Shown: positions 51,285 through 60,791, numbered from the stretch's first letter. The stretch: DNA of 64,000 nucleotides from Rubrivivax sp. (GCA_030680415.1 JAUXVE010000015.1:35866-99865), one strand, 5' to 3'. Made by a program: numbers and translations. The notes: a model not told the origin generated them from the sequence alone.

Positions 51285-52030
51285 TTGCGCAACTCTTCCA
51301 GCCGCGACATGAAGTTCAGCGTGAACACCTCGTCGGGCACCTCGCGCTTCTTCACGGTGGCATACAGCATCACCGACTTGTAGCCCTTGTACAGCGGGCT
51401 GTCGGTTTCCACCGTGGCCGGGCGGCGCACGCCGCCGCCGAAGTCCTTCACGTCCTTGAGACGCAGCGTCTTCACCAGCATGCCGCTGGCAGCGTAGGCC
51501 TCGATCACGGTGGGCAGCACGGTCTTCTTGTCCACCGTGACCTTCAGCCGGTCGTAGGCCACGGCGCCGGTCTTGGCCTTCAGTTCGAGCAGGTAGGCGT
51601 CGGCTTGCTCGGAGGCGGCGGCGACCTGGTATTCCTCGGCATAGTCCACGCGCAGGATGTCGGAGTTGTTGAACACGCCGCCCGTCACGCTTTGCAGGCT
51701 GGTGATGCGGACCGGCTTGCCGACGTTGGGGATGTACAGCCACATGTTGTCGCCCTGGCGCAGCGTGCTGCGGCCCTTGTCGCTGGCCGGTGCCAGGAAC
51801 AGCGCCGCCACCTTGTCGCGGCCCTTCTTCACCGAATACAGGATGAATTCCTTGCGCTTGCCGTCGGGCTCCTCGTTGATGAGCTTGCGCGTCATCTCGT
51901 AGTTTTCGGGGTCGAGGTTGCGGTCCATCTTCGCCAGCAGGGCCGGGCCGTCCAGCGCCAGCGCGGCGGCCGGGGCGAGCAGGGCCAGCAGGCACAGCAG
52001 AGTCGGCAACAGGCGTGGGATCGGTTTCAT
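51281..52030 (-). CDS. outer membrane lipoprotein-sorting (LolA/LolB-like) protein
   Basis: The 249-aa protein has a signal peptide (RLLPTLLCLLALLAPAAALA) and the sorting-protein pattern: YEMTRKLINEEPDGKRKEF, FLAPASDKGRSTLRQGDNMW, YIPNVGKPVRITSLQSVTGG. It has no lipobox, so it is a soluble periplasmic carrier. Together with the LolCD-like ABC genes upstream and the barrel downstream, it suggests a dedicated route for a lipid or hydrophobic molecule to the outer membrane. Confidence 0.82.
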   Translation of the reverse strand: MKPIPRLLPTLLCLLALLAPAAALALDGPALLAKMDRNLDPENYEMTRKLINEEPDGKRKEFILYSVKKGRDKVAALFLAPASDKGRSTLRQGDNMWLYIPNVGKPVRITSLQSVTGGVFNNSDILRVDYAEEYQVAAASEQADAYLLELKAKTGAVAYDRLKVTVDKKTVLPTVIEAYAASGMLVKTLRLKDVKDFGGGVRRPATVETDSPLYKGYKSVMLYATVKKREVPDEVFTLNFMSRLEELRK

Positions 52031-52040
52031 CGGGTGTCCT

Positions 52041-53285
52041 TCAAACATGGCGCAAAGCCTCGACGGGGTCCATGCGCGAAGCGCGCCACGCCGGCTGCAG
52101 GCTGGCCAGCACGGCCATGCCCACCACCAGCACCGCGACGGTGACGATCTCGGCCGGTGAAAGCTCGGGCTGCAGTGTGATCACCTGGCGGCCGAACGGA
52201 AACCGCAGCGGGTAGGCGTTGAAATACGCCACCGCCGCCAGGCTCACCAGCACTCCCACCGCCGCGCCCATCAGCCCCAGCAGCAGGCCTTCGCCGACGT
52301 ACAGCCCCAGGATGCGTCGCGGCGGCGTGCCGATGGCGGCCAGCGTGCCGATCTCGCGGATGCGTTCGTACACCGCCATCAGCATCACGTTCATCACGCT
52401 CACGAGCACGATGGCCACCAGCATGGCGCGGATGAAGACCGTCATCAGGTCGATCATGTTGGCGATATTGGCAAACGGGCTCAGCGCCTTCCAGTCGTGC
52501 AGGTCGAGCATGGGCTTGCCGTCCTTGTTGACCAGTGCCTGCAGCCGCGCTGCCAGCGCAGCCTGCACCTGCGGCAGCGCGTCGATGTCCTTCAGCCGCA
52601 GCGCCACCTCCATGGCCTCGGCGGCTTCCATGCGCAGCAACTCGCGCGCATCGTCGGTATGGATATAGCCGTCGCGGCCGCCCGGGCCGGTGATCGGCTC
52701 GAGCACACCGCGCACGACGAAGTTCCTGCCGTTCACCGAGCCGTCGCGGTTGGTGGCCAGCAGCACCACCGTGTCGCCCACCTTGACCTTGAAGCCCCGG
52801 GCGATCAGCTCGGGGATCAGCACCTGGCCCGGCGCCAGCAGCGGGCCGGTCTTATCGCCTTCGCTGATGCGCGTGCGCAGCCCGGGTGCGGTGGCGTCCT
52901 CGGCGGCGGGGTCCACGCCGTTCAGGCGGATGCTGGTCGTTTCGGCATAGTTGCTGAACATGGCGCCCAGCTTCAGCCGCACCGAGACGGCCTCGATGGC
53001 AGGCTCGGCGGCCAGTTCGGTTTTCAGCCTGTCCAGCATGCCGGCGCCGATATTCAGGTTCAGCGGCAGGTTGTCCACCGACGCCATGTAGCCCTTGCGG
53101 TGCACCTGCAGGTGGCCCAGCATGCTGTCGGTGATCTGGCCGACCATGACGTTCTTGAACGAACCCGCGGCGGCCACGAAGAGCAGCATCGCCACCACGC
53201 CGATGGTGATGAGCCCGGCCGTCAGCCAGGTGCGCCGCTGGTAGCGCATGAGGTTGCGCGCCGAGAGTTTCAGGGTGGCGATCAT
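52041..53285 (-). CDS. FtsX-domain ABC permease (LolC/MacB-like)
   Basis: The 414-aa protein has an N-terminal helix, a large periplasmic domain (about 50-265) and three C-terminal helices of the FtsX type (MLVAIVLVSVMNVMLMAVYERIREIG, then LLLGLMGAAVGVLVSLAAV). It uses the ATPase encoded upstream with a 4-nt overlap. The fold is mechanotransmission-type, extracting substrate from the inner membrane rather than transporting across it. Confidence 0.87.
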   Translation of the reverse strand: MIATLKLSARNLMRYQRRTWLTAGLITIGVVAMLLFVAAAGSFKNVMVGQITDSMLGHLQVHRKGYMASVDNLPLNLNIGAGMLDRLKTELAAEPAIEAVSVRLKLGAMFSNYAETTSIRLNGVDPAAEDATAPGLRTRISEGDKTGPLLAPGQVLIPELIARGFKVKVGDTVVLLATNRDGSVNGRNFVVRGVLEPITGPGGRDGYIHTDDARELLRMEAAEAMEVALRLKDIDALPQVQAALAARLQALVNKDGKPMLDLHDWKALSPFANIANMIDLMTVFIRAMLVAIVLVSVMNVMLMAVYERIREIGTLAAIGTPPRRILGLYVGEGLLLGLMGAAVGVLVSLAAVAYFNAYPLRFPFGRQVITLQPELSPAEIVTVAVLVVGMAVLASLQPAWRASRMDPVEALRHV

Positions 53286-53968
53286 GCGCGCTGCTCCTGC
53301 ACCAGGCGGCCGTCTTCCAGCACCAGCGTGCGCTCGGCGGCGGCCATGATCTTGGGGTCGTGGGTGGAAAAGACGAAGGTCGTGCCGGTGTCGTCGCGCA
53401 GCTGCTTCATCAGCGCCAGCACCTTGTTCGCGCTGTCGTGGTCGAGGTTGGCGGTGGGTTCGTCGGCCAGCACCAGTTTCGGTTCGCTGACCAGCGCGCG
53501 CGCGACGGCGACGCGCTGTTTCTGGCCGCCCGAAAGCTGGTCGGGCCGCTTGTGCGCCTGGTCGGCCATGCCCACGGCTTCGAGCAGCTTCATGACCTGC
53601 GCACGGCGCTTGTCGGGCGGCCAGTTGCGCACCATCAGCAGCGGGTATTCGACGTTCTCGTAGGCGCTGAGCACCGGCACCAGGTTGAATTCCTGGAAGA
53701 TGAAGCCGAGGTGCTCGCCGCGGAAGGCGGCCGCAGCCGCCCGGCTCAGGCGCGCCACGTCGGTGCCCATCACCGTCAGCGTGCCGCTGCTGGGGTGGTC
53801 CAGGCAGCCCACCAGGTTGAGCAGCGTCGTCTTGCCGCTGCCCGAGGGGCCGACGAAGGCGACGAATTCGCGGGCGTCGATGGCGAGACTCACATCGCGC
53901 AGCGCGGCGACTTCGACATCGCCGGTCTTGTAGATGCGCGATACCGCGCGGGCTTCGATCAATGACAT
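53282..53968 (-). CDS. ABC transporter ATP-binding protein (LolD-like)
   Basis: The 228-aa ATPase has Walker A GPSGSGKTTLLN, the Q-loop in FIFQEFNLVPVLSAYENVEYP, signature LSGGQKQRVAVARAL, and Walker B LVLADEPTANLD, with the H-loop STHD. It is the MacB/LolD subfamily by length and motif wording. First gene of the four-gene cluster. Confidence 0.92.
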   Translation of the reverse strand: MSLIEARAVSRIYKTGDVEVAALRDVSLAIDAREFVAFVGPSGSGKTTLLNLVGCLDHPSSGTLTVMGTDVARLSRAAAAAFRGEHLGFIFQEFNLVPVLSAYENVEYPLLMVRNWPPDKRRAQVMKLLEAVGMADQAHKRPDQLSGGQKQRVAVARALVSEPKLVLADEPTANLDHDSANKVLALMKQLRDDTGTTFVFSTHDPKIMAAAERTLVLEDGRLVQEQRA

Positions 53969-54144
53969 GTCACGTCCGTTCCGATGCCCTCAGGGGCAGT
54001 TGTTGTGCAGCGCAGGTGATATTGAAGCTGCGCCGTGTATCGCCACCGTGTCGCATGCCATGCGTTTTGCATCGCCACATTGCGCCGGGGGCTGCTGCAA
54101 CGCGGCGTTACATACAAATAGCCCGGACAGTCCACGCTCGACTT

Positions 54145-54750
54145 TCAGCGCTCGTAGCCGGAACAAGGAATGCAGACATGCTTGTCCCCGACCACGCGAA
54201 GGTAGGCGCGGGCGGTGAGTTCATGGCAGGCGGCACAGGGCACGAAGCCCATGGTCTCCGGCAGCCAGTCGCGGTCGAAGGGGTAGATCTCGCCCAGACT
54301 CAGCACATCGGCCTCCGGCGCGTTCCACACCAGATCCACCAGCTCCATCTGTTCGGCTTCGGGAATGTCGTCGGGTTCGATGCCCTGGCCGCGCTTGACC
54401 ATGAAGGCCGACCCGCCGATGCGTTTTTGCAGCGTCGGCTTGTAGCTGACGCGCAGCGCACGGTTGCTGGCGCGCTCGATGACCGTGACGGCCAGCTTGC
54501 CCAAGGGTGTCTTGTCCATGTTGCCCTTGCCCAGCGTGCAGCCGGTGGCGTACTGCACGCCGTCGCCGAAACACATGCCGCCGTGGTCTTCACCGATCTC
54601 GATGAAGGCGTGCAACTGGCGCCCGCCCGAGCGGCGCACACCCAGTTCGCGCAGCGCCGCCAGGCCGGCGCGCACGCCGGCCACGCTGGCCCAGCAGCGA
54701 TGGCCGTGGAACACCAGGGCTTGTGTCAAGGTCTGTCGATCGTCGTTCAT
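54145..54750 (-). CDS. FmdE-family protein with C-terminal zinc ribbon
   Basis: The 201-aa protein has an FmdE domain (about 5-125) with FHGHRCWAS, GEDHGGMCFGDGVQYATGCTLGKGN and the conserved Lys/Tyr residues. It ends with a two-pair zinc ribbon (CAACHELT and CIPCSGYE). FmdE occurs next to molybdenum formylmethanofuran dehydrogenase genes in archaea and is widespread in bacteria. The role is unknown. Its presence 4 kb from two molybdoenzyme operons is suggestive only. Confidence 0.8.
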   Translation of the reverse strand: MNDDRQTLTQALVFHGHRCWASVAGVRAGLAALRELGVRRSGGRQLHAFIEIGEDHGGMCFGDGVQYATGCTLGKGNMDKTPLGKLAVTVIERASNRALRVSYKPTLQKRIGGSAFMVKRGQGIEPDDIPEAEQMELVDLVWNAPEADVLSLGEIYPFDRDWLPETMGFVPCAACHELTARAYLRVVGDKHVCIPCSGYER

Positions 54751-54828
54751 GAAGGTCTCCAGAAAGTCGTGTGCTCGTTCGGACGAAGCGCATCCGAGGG
54801 CGGCGCTGCCGCGGGCTGCGATCAGCGA

Positions 54829-55569
54829 TCAGAGTAGGTCCCAGGCCGTCTTGGCGGCGACGGCGAGCAGGACCAGCGCGATGATCTTCTTCAAGTGCTC
54901 GGCACGCAGCCGCTCGCTCGCCAGCCAGGCACCCAGCGCGGCTCCCGCCGCACTGGCCACGGCCGTCGTAGCCAGCAGCGTGGTGCCGATGTGCGCCACC
55001 GTGGCGTGCGCCAGAAAGCCGGCCAGCGATGCAAACAGCACCACGAACGAGGCGCTGGCCGCGGCGCGCTTGGGTTCCAGCCCGCTGGCCACCAGTGCCG
55101 GCACGATGATGTTGCCGCCGCCCACGCCCAGCAGCCCGCCGACGAAACCCGCCACCGCACCCACCGGCAGGCCCAGCGCCAGTGCCGCCGCGGTCGAGCC
55201 CTGCACCGGCCGCGGGCGCGGCCGGTACCACAGCATCATCAGGCTGGCGAAGAGCAGGAAGCCGACGAACAGCCACAGCAGCGGCTTGCGCTCCATCTGC
55301 TGCGCCAGCCGCACACCCAGCGGCGATGTCAGCACCGCCAGCGCCAGCATCGGCAGCACCAGCGGCCACACCACCAGCCGCTTGCGGACGAAGGTGACCG
55401 AGGCCACGGTCATGGCCACTGCGTTGAGCAGCAGCGCAGTGGCCATGGCCGTGTGCAACTCCACGCCCAGCGCCAGGAACACCGGGATCAGCACGAAGGC
55501 CGCACCGACCCCCGCCATCGCCATCACCGTGGTCAGCAGGAATGTCAGGACGGCGGCGGCTGCGATCAC
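54829..55569 (-). CDS. TauE/SafE family membrane transporter
   Basis: The 246-aa protein has about eight helices and the duplicated family pattern: GVGAAFVLIPVFLALGV in the first half and GFVGGLLGVGGGNIIVPALVASG in the second. Homologues export sulfite, sulfoacetate or other organosulfur anions. The substrate here is unknown. It lies about 80 bp upstream of the FmdE-like gene on the same strand. Confidence 0.87.
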   Translation of the reverse strand: MIAAAAVLTFLLTTVMAMAGVGAAFVLIPVFLALGVELHTAMATALLLNAVAMTVASVTFVRKRLVVWPLVLPMLALAVLTSPLGVRLAQQMERKPLLWLFVGFLLFASLMMLWYRPRPRPVQGSTAAALALGLPVGAVAGFVGGLLGVGGGNIIVPALVASGLEPKRAAASASFVVLFASLAGFLAHATVAHIGTTLLATTAVASAAGAALGAWLASERLRAEHLKKIIALVLLAVAAKTAWDLL

Positions 55570-55659
55570 GATGCGGTAACTCCGCTATTGCCTGGCGTCC
55601 GCACCACGTCCTCCACCTGGATTGCGGGTGCGGTGAAGGACGGTTTCATCGGCACGCTT

Positions 55660-56844
55660 TCACACCATCTCGATCGCCAGTGCAATGCCCTGGCCACCGC
55701 CGATGCACAGCGTGACGATGCCGCGCTTGCAGCCGTCGCGCTTCATGGAGTGCATCAGCCTGGTGGCCAGCACCGCGCCGCTGGCGCCAATCGGGTGGCC
55801 GTGGGCGATGGCGCCGCCTTCGACGTTGACGATGTCCTCGGCAAAGCCGATCTCGCGCAGGCAGGCCAGCGAGATCGCGGCAAAGGCCTCGTTGACCTCG
55901 ACGCGGTCGACGTCACCCACCGCCCAGCCGGCGCGCGCCAGCGCCTGGCGCACCGCCGGCACCGGCCCCAGACCGAACATGCCCGGCTCGACCGCGCCGA
56001 CCCCGTAGCTCACCAGGCGCGCCATCGGCACCAGGCCGTTCTTCTCGGCCCAGGCGGTGTGCGAGACCACCATCGCCGCGCCGGCGGAGTTCAGGCCCGG
56101 CGCATTGCCGGCGGTGATGGTGCCTTCCTTGCGGAAGGCGGGCTTGAGCTTGGCCAGCGACTCGGCCGTGGTCTCGGGCCGGTTGTGTTCGTCCTTGGCA
56201 AACACCGCCGGACCCTTGCGTCCGGGCACTTCGACAGCGGCAATCTCGCCCTCGAACTTGCCAGCCGCCTGCGCTGCGCTGAAGCGCTGCTGCGAACGCA
56301 GCGCCCAGCGGTCCTGGTCTTCGCGGCTGATGCCGTTCTTGATCACCAGGTCTTCGGTGTGCCAGCCCGAGTGCTTGCCGCTGAAAGCGTCGTTGAGGCC
56401 GTCGTAGAGCATGCTGTCGAACATCGTGATGTCGCCCATGCGGGCACCCCAGCGGCCCTGCGGCAGCAGGTAGGGTACGCGGTCCATGTTCTCCATGCCG
56501 CCGGCAATGGCGCAGTCGATCATGCCGGCCCAGATCTCCAGCGCCGCGCTGGCCACGGCCTGCGCGCCCGAGCCGCAGACGCGGTTGACGGTGAGCGCGG
56601 GCACCTCCACCGGCAACCCGGCGGCGATGCCGGCCTGGCGTGCCGGGTTCATCTTCACGCCGGCCTGGATGACGTTGCCCATCACCAGGGTCTGGATCTT
56701 GTCGGCGGCGAGACCCGAGCGCTTGAGCGTCTCGCGGATGGCCACCGCGCCCAGTTCGGGCGCGGGCATGTCCTTGAGGCTGCCGCCGTAGGTGCCGATG
56801 GCGCTGCGCACGGGGTGGCAAAGGACGACTTGTCGGGTGCTCAT
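55660..56844 (-). CDS. acetyl-CoA acetyltransferase (thiolase)
   Basis: The 394-aa thiolase has nucleophile Cys in VNRVCGSGAQA (about 90), His in GGAIAHGHPIGASG, and the second Cys in TLCIGGGQGIALA. It condenses two acetyl-CoA, or cleaves 3-ketoacyl-CoA in degradation. The wording is closest to biosynthetic type (PhaA/AtoB-like), but no phaB or phaC is near. Confidence 0.92.
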   Translation of the reverse strand: MSTRQVVLCHPVRSAIGTYGGSLKDMPAPELGAVAIRETLKRSGLAADKIQTLVMGNVIQAGVKMNPARQAGIAAGLPVEVPALTVNRVCGSGAQAVASAALEIWAGMIDCAIAGGMENMDRVPYLLPQGRWGARMGDITMFDSMLYDGLNDAFSGKHSGWHTEDLVIKNGISREDQDRWALRSQQRFSAAQAAGKFEGEIAAVEVPGRKGPAVFAKDEHNRPETTAESLAKLKPAFRKEGTITAGNAPGLNSAGAAMVVSHTAWAEKNGLVPMARLVSYGVGAVEPGMFGLGPVPAVRQALARAGWAVGDVDRVEVNEAFAAISLACLREIGFAEDIVNVEGGAIAHGHPIGASGAVLATRLMHSMKRDGCKRGIVTLCIGGGQGIALAIEMV

Positions 56845-57050
56845 GGGGTATCTCCGGTTCAGGTTTGGGTAACGTCACACGCCGGCGCAGCGCACCTGCT
56901 GGCGACGTCTATCCATGCCTAATGGGACATCCATGCCGGCGGCAAGGCATTGAGCACGATCCCTCGGGGTCGCGGTCACTCACGGTATAGCGGCGCCGCA
57001 AGCCCCTTCGGTCGACCGCGCGCCTGCCGACCCCGGGACGCACGGCCCGG

Positions 57051-57863
57051 TCACGGCGACCCCTGCCCGATCACGCGTCCGGCCCGTACCACCAGCAACT
57101 CACCGTCGGTCAAGGGCCGCCAGGCCTCGTCGTTGAGCGGCACGCTGGCCAGCCACACCGCCGATCGTGCGGCACGCTCGACGGTCACGGCGGCCAGTTC
57201 GTCGACGCCCGCCGGGACCGCAGCGAAGTCGCGCTGCATGAGCCACAGCCCCGGCGGTTCGGCGCGCCCGCTGGCGGCCTGCATGCGCCGGTGGCCGTGC
57301 GCGAACAGCGCATCGCCGTCGGCGTAGAGGAAATTGGCGGGACCGAGCGCGCGCAGATCGGCCGCAAACGGCGTCAGCACCGACAGGCGGGCCTCCAGCG
57401 TTGGCGGATCTTCGGCCTGCCACAACGTGCCCAGCCGCGACAGCAAGGCGCAGAAGGCATGCTCGGAGTCGGTCTGCCCCACCGGGCGATACGGTCCCGG
57501 CGCCAGTACCTCGCTGCGGCAGATGCCCGGCAGGTCGCCGTTGTGCGCGAACACATGCGTGCGGCCGCCGAGTTCGCGCACGAAGGGCTGTGTGTTGGCC
57601 AGCGAAATCTCGCCGCGCGTGGCGTGGCGAATGTGCGAGACGGCCAGGCCGGTGGCCGGCCCCTGCGTTTCGAGGTAACGCACCAGCGCGCTGTCGGCGG
57701 CAGCCGCCGGCTCGCGGAACAGCGCCACGTCGGGCCCCTGGTAGAACGCGACGCCCCAGCCGTCGTGCGTGCTGCTGCTCATCGAACCGCGTGCCGCCAG
57801 CGCCTGCAGGCAGAACGTGAGCCGGGTCGGCTGCGAACTCGAAACGGCGAGCAGTTCACACAT
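57051..57863 (-). CDS. class II glutamine amidotransferase (YafJ-type)
   Basis: The 270-aa N-terminal-nucleophile hydrolase has Cys2 after Met (MCELLAVSS) and the oxyanion/substrate elements DGWGVAFY, SHIRHATRG and FAHNGDLPG. YafJ-type enzymes hydrolyse glutamine or gamma-glutamyl amides. The start at 57863 overlaps the 3' end of the asparagine synthase-like gene by 8 nt, so the two are co-expressed. Confidence 0.9.
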   Translation of the reverse strand: MCELLAVSSSQPTRLTFCLQALAARGSMSSSTHDGWGVAFYQGPDVALFREPAAAADSALVRYLETQGPATGLAVSHIRHATRGEISLANTQPFVRELGGRTHVFAHNGDLPGICRSEVLAPGPYRPVGQTDSEHAFCALLSRLGTLWQAEDPPTLEARLSVLTPFAADLRALGPANFLYADGDALFAHGHRRMQAASGRAEPPGLWLMQRDFAAVPAGVDELAAVTVERAARSAVWLASVPLNDEAWRPLTDGELLVVRAGRVIGQGSP

Positions 57864-59649
57864 GGTCGGTCACGCTGTCCACGTGCACCTGCAGCCACCA
57901 TTCCAGCACCGCCAGGTGCCACAGCTTGCTGCCGCGGATGCGCGTGAAGTGCGCTTCGGGGTCGGCCAGCAATTTGTCGACGTAAGCACGCTGGTACAGG
58001 CCGCGCCGGATGCAGGCGTCGGACTGCAGGATGCCGCGCATCAGTTCGAGAAACGGCCCGCGCACGTGTTTCAGCGCCGGCACCGGGAAGTAGCCCTTGG
58101 GCCGGTCGATCACCGCATCCGGGATCACGCCGCGCGAGATCGCCTTGAGCGGGTACTTGCCGCCCTCCTTGAGCTTCAATACCGGCGGCATCTTCGCCGC
58201 CAGTTCGACCAGTTCGTGGTCGAGGAAAGGCACGCGCACTTCCAGTCCCCAGGCCATGGGCATGTTGTCGACGCGCTTGACCGGGTCGTCGACGATCAGC
58301 GTCGTGACATCGAAGCGCCACACCTGGTCGAGGAAGGTGTCGGCCTGCGGCCGCGCCAGTTCACGCGCCACCCACTCGGCAGTGACGTCGGGCACATGAA
58401 ATGCCGGCGCGATCATCTCCAGGTACTCGGCGTGGTCGCGGTCGAAGTAGTGTCGCCTGAAGCGCTCGACGGCGGGGCCGGTCTCGGCATCCATCAGCGG
58501 GTACCAGAAATAGCCGCCGAAGACCTCGTCAGCGCCCTGCCCCGCCAGCACCACCTTCACGTCCTTGGAAACCCGTTCGCTCAGAAGATAGAACGCGATG
58601 ACGTCGTGGCTCATCGACGGCTCGGTCATCACCGCCACCGCCTCGGGCAGGCGCTGCAGCACTTCATCGTTGGGAATGAGGACCTTGTGGTGGCGGGTCT
58701 TGAAATGCCTGGCGACGAGGTCGGAGTATTCGAACTCGTCGGCCTTCTCGTCACCCGCGCCGACGCCCTCGAAGCCGATCGAGAAGGTCTGCAGGTCGTT
58801 CACGTGGTCGGCCAGCAGGCCGACGAGCAGGCTCGAGTCGAGCCCGCCGGACAGCAGCACGCCCACCGGCACGTCGGCGGCCAGGCGGCGGCGCTCGAGC
58901 GCACGCACCAGCACCGCGCGCGTCGCGTTCAGCCACTCGGCCTCGGTCGGCGCTTGTGCCGGCCGCGTGGCATCCAGCGTCCAGTACACGCGCTGGGTGG
59001 CACTGCCGTCGGCGGCCACCGTCATCAGTGTGGCCGGCGGCAGCTTGCGCACGCCGGCCAGCACCGTGCGCGGCGCCGGCACCACCGTGTGCAGCGTGAA
59101 GTGGTGGTGCAGCGCCACCGCGTCGAGCCGGGTGTCGACGCCGCCGCCGGCCAGCAGCGCCTGCACGTTGGAAGCGAAGCGCAGCCGCTGGCCGTCCTGC
59201 GCCAGGTACAGCGGCTTGATGCCGAAGCGGTCGCGGGCCAGGAACAGCTGCCGCGTGCGCTGGTCCCAGACCGCGAAGGCGAACATGCCGTAAAAGCGCT
59301 CCACGCAGCGTTCGCCCCAGGCGTGGTAGGCCTTCAGGATGACTTCGCCGTCGCCGTGCGAGAAGAAGGCGTAGCCCAGGGCGAGCAGTTCGGTGCGCAA
59401 CTCGCGGTAGTTGTAGACCGTGCCGTTGAACACCAGCGCCAGTTGCAGTGCCGCGTCGACCATCGGCTGGTTGGCGCTGGGCGTGAGGTCGATGATCGAC
59501 AGCCGCCGGTGCCCGAACGCCAGCGGCCCGTCGCTGTAGCTGCCTGAATGGTCGGGCCCGCGCCGGGCCAGCTGCGCCGACATGCGGTCGAGCGCCACCA
59601 GGTCCGGCGTGGCGCCGTCGAATCTCAGTTCACCGCAGATGCCGCACAT
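57856..59649 (-). CDS. asparagine synthase-type glutamine amidotransferase
   Basis: The 597-aa protein has an N-terminal Ntn glutaminase (MCGICGELRFDG with Cys2, RRGPDHSG, FNGTVYNYRELR) and a C-terminal AsnB synthetase domain (LLSGGLDSSLLVGLL, then GQGADEVFGGYFWYPL). Start 59649 was chosen so that Cys2 becomes the free N-terminus. The size and C-terminal RGSKLWHLAVLEWWLQ resemble the amidotransferase that makes the osmoprotectant N-acetylglutaminylglutamine amide, but its usual partner is not in the window. Plain asparagine synthetase is the alternative. Confidence 0.85.
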   Translation of the reverse strand: MCGICGELRFDGATPDLVALDRMSAQLARRGPDHSGSYSDGPLAFGHRRLSIIDLTPSANQPMVDAALQLALVFNGTVYNYRELRTELLALGYAFFSHGDGEVILKAYHAWGERCVERFYGMFAFAVWDQRTRQLFLARDRFGIKPLYLAQDGQRLRFASNVQALLAGGGVDTRLDAVALHHHFTLHTVVPAPRTVLAGVRKLPPATLMTVAADGSATQRVYWTLDATRPAQAPTEAEWLNATRAVLVRALERRRLAADVPVGVLLSGGLDSSLLVGLLADHVNDLQTFSIGFEGVGAGDEKADEFEYSDLVARHFKTRHHKVLIPNDEVLQRLPEAVAVMTEPSMSHDVIAFYLLSERVSKDVKVVLAGQGADEVFGGYFWYPLMDAETGPAVERFRRHYFDRDHAEYLEMIAPAFHVPDVTAEWVARELARPQADTFLDQVWRFDVTTLIVDDPVKRVDNMPMAWGLEVRVPFLDHELVELAAKMPPVLKLKEGGKYPLKAISRGVIPDAVIDRPKGYFPVPALKHVRGPFLELMRGILQSDACIRRGLYQRAYVDKLLADPEAHFTRIRGSKLWHLAVLEWWLQVHVDSVTDHV

Positions 59650-60087
59650 TCGCATTCCCCCTTCCGTTCGCGGCATCGCCACTTGAACGGCGTGCCCATT
59701 TGACACCCTCGAACCACAGCACGCCCAGCAGGCCCAGCGCGCCGGCCGCCGCGAGTTCATGCGCCGGCAAGGCGCCAAGCGCAGCACGCCGACGGCCCAG
59801 GGCAGGTACAGCGCTGCCGCCAGCAGCGCCAGCGCCAGGGCGACGACGACCCACAGCGTGAGGTCGGGCGTGCGCAGCGAGCCCCACGACGACTTCGTTC
59901 CCGGACGGTTGGACAAGATCAGCGCCAGCTTGGCGACCACCAGCGTGGCGAAGGCGAAGGCCCGCGCCTGGCCTTCGGGCAGGCGCTGCGCGGCCCACGC
60001 GTAGACGCCCAGCACCACCGTCGGCGCGCCCAGACCCTGCAGCAGCGCCAGCGACGCGTGAGCCCGCGCAAGCAAGCGTTCAGCCAT
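59630..60087 (-). pseudogene. cation-transporting P-type ATPase, C-terminal remnant
   Basis: The reading frame encodes the C-terminal membrane domain: RLPEGQARAFAFATLVVAK, LALILSNRPGT, then LTLWVVVALALALLAAALYLP. A frameshift near 59760 separates it from the real C-terminus (ALGLLGVLWFEGVKWARR). The phosphorylation (DKTG), nucleotide and actuator domains (about 700 residues) are absent. The upstream neighbour is the VIT gene, 8 bp away. Confidence 0.65.
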
Positions 60088-60095
60088 CAGGCGCG

Positions 60096-60791
60096 TCAAG
60101 CGGCCACGCCGAACAGCCTGCCGACGCCCGCCGTGATCGCCATCGCCAGCGCGCCCCAGAACGTCACCCGCGCGACGCCTCTGGCAATGGGGGCACCGCC
60201 GGTATGGGCCGCCAAGCCGCCCAGCAACACCAGAAACAGCAGCGACGTCGCGCCGACCACCAACGACAGATACCTTTCCGGCGACAGCCACGCGCTCAAC
60301 AAGGGCAAGCCGGCGCCGACGGTGAACGCCCCAGCCGAGGCCCAGGCGGCCTGCAGGGGCCTGGCGCTCACGACTTCGGAAATGCCGAGCTCGTCGCGGG
60401 CATGGGCACCAAGGGCATCCTTGGCCATCAACTGTGTTGCCACCTGTTGCGCGAGGTCGGCATCGAGGCCGCGCTGCACGTAGATGCCGGCCAGTTCGGC
60501 GGTTTCGCGGTCGGTGTCGGTCGCCAGTTCGTGGCGTTCACGCGCGATGTCGGCCTGTTCGGTGTCCGACTGTGAACTCACCGAAACATATTCGCCCGCC
60601 GCCATCGACATCGCCCCCGCCACCAGCCCGGCCACGCCGGCCACCAGCACGGCACTTTGCGTCGCATTGGCGGCGGCCACGCCGATGATCAGGCTGGCCG
60701 TGGAAACGATGCCGTCGTTGGCCCCCAGCACGGCGGCGCGCAGCCAGCCGATGCTGTGGGTGCGGTGGCGTTCGGTGTGGATCCTTGACAT
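60096..60791 (-). CDS. VIT1/CCC1 family (iron/manganese) transporter
   Basis: The 231-aa protein has about five helices and the family signature: WLRAAVLGANDGIVSTASLIIGVAAA, then GAMSMAAGEYVSVSSQSDTE. A cytoplasmic acidic helix region (DTEQADIARERHEL) supplies metal-binding Glu residues. It moves Fe(II) or Mn(II) out of the cytosol. Start 60791 was chosen because the upstream extension has no similarity. In 60792-60986 the only thing seen is a short minus-strand stretch (FPPARIILDVESVFDAI), which looks like the tail of a lost gene. Confidence 0.88.
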   Translation of the reverse strand: MSRIHTERHRTHSIGWLRAAVLGANDGIVSTASLIIGVAAANATQSAVLVAGVAGLVAGAMSMAAGEYVSVSSQSDTEQADIARERHELATDTDRETAELAGIYVQRGLDADLAQQVATQLMAKDALGAHARDELGISEVVSARPLQAAWASAGAFTVGAGLPLLSAWLSPERYLSLVVGATSLLFLVLLGGLAAHTGGAPIARGVARVTFWGALAMAITAGVGRLFGVAA

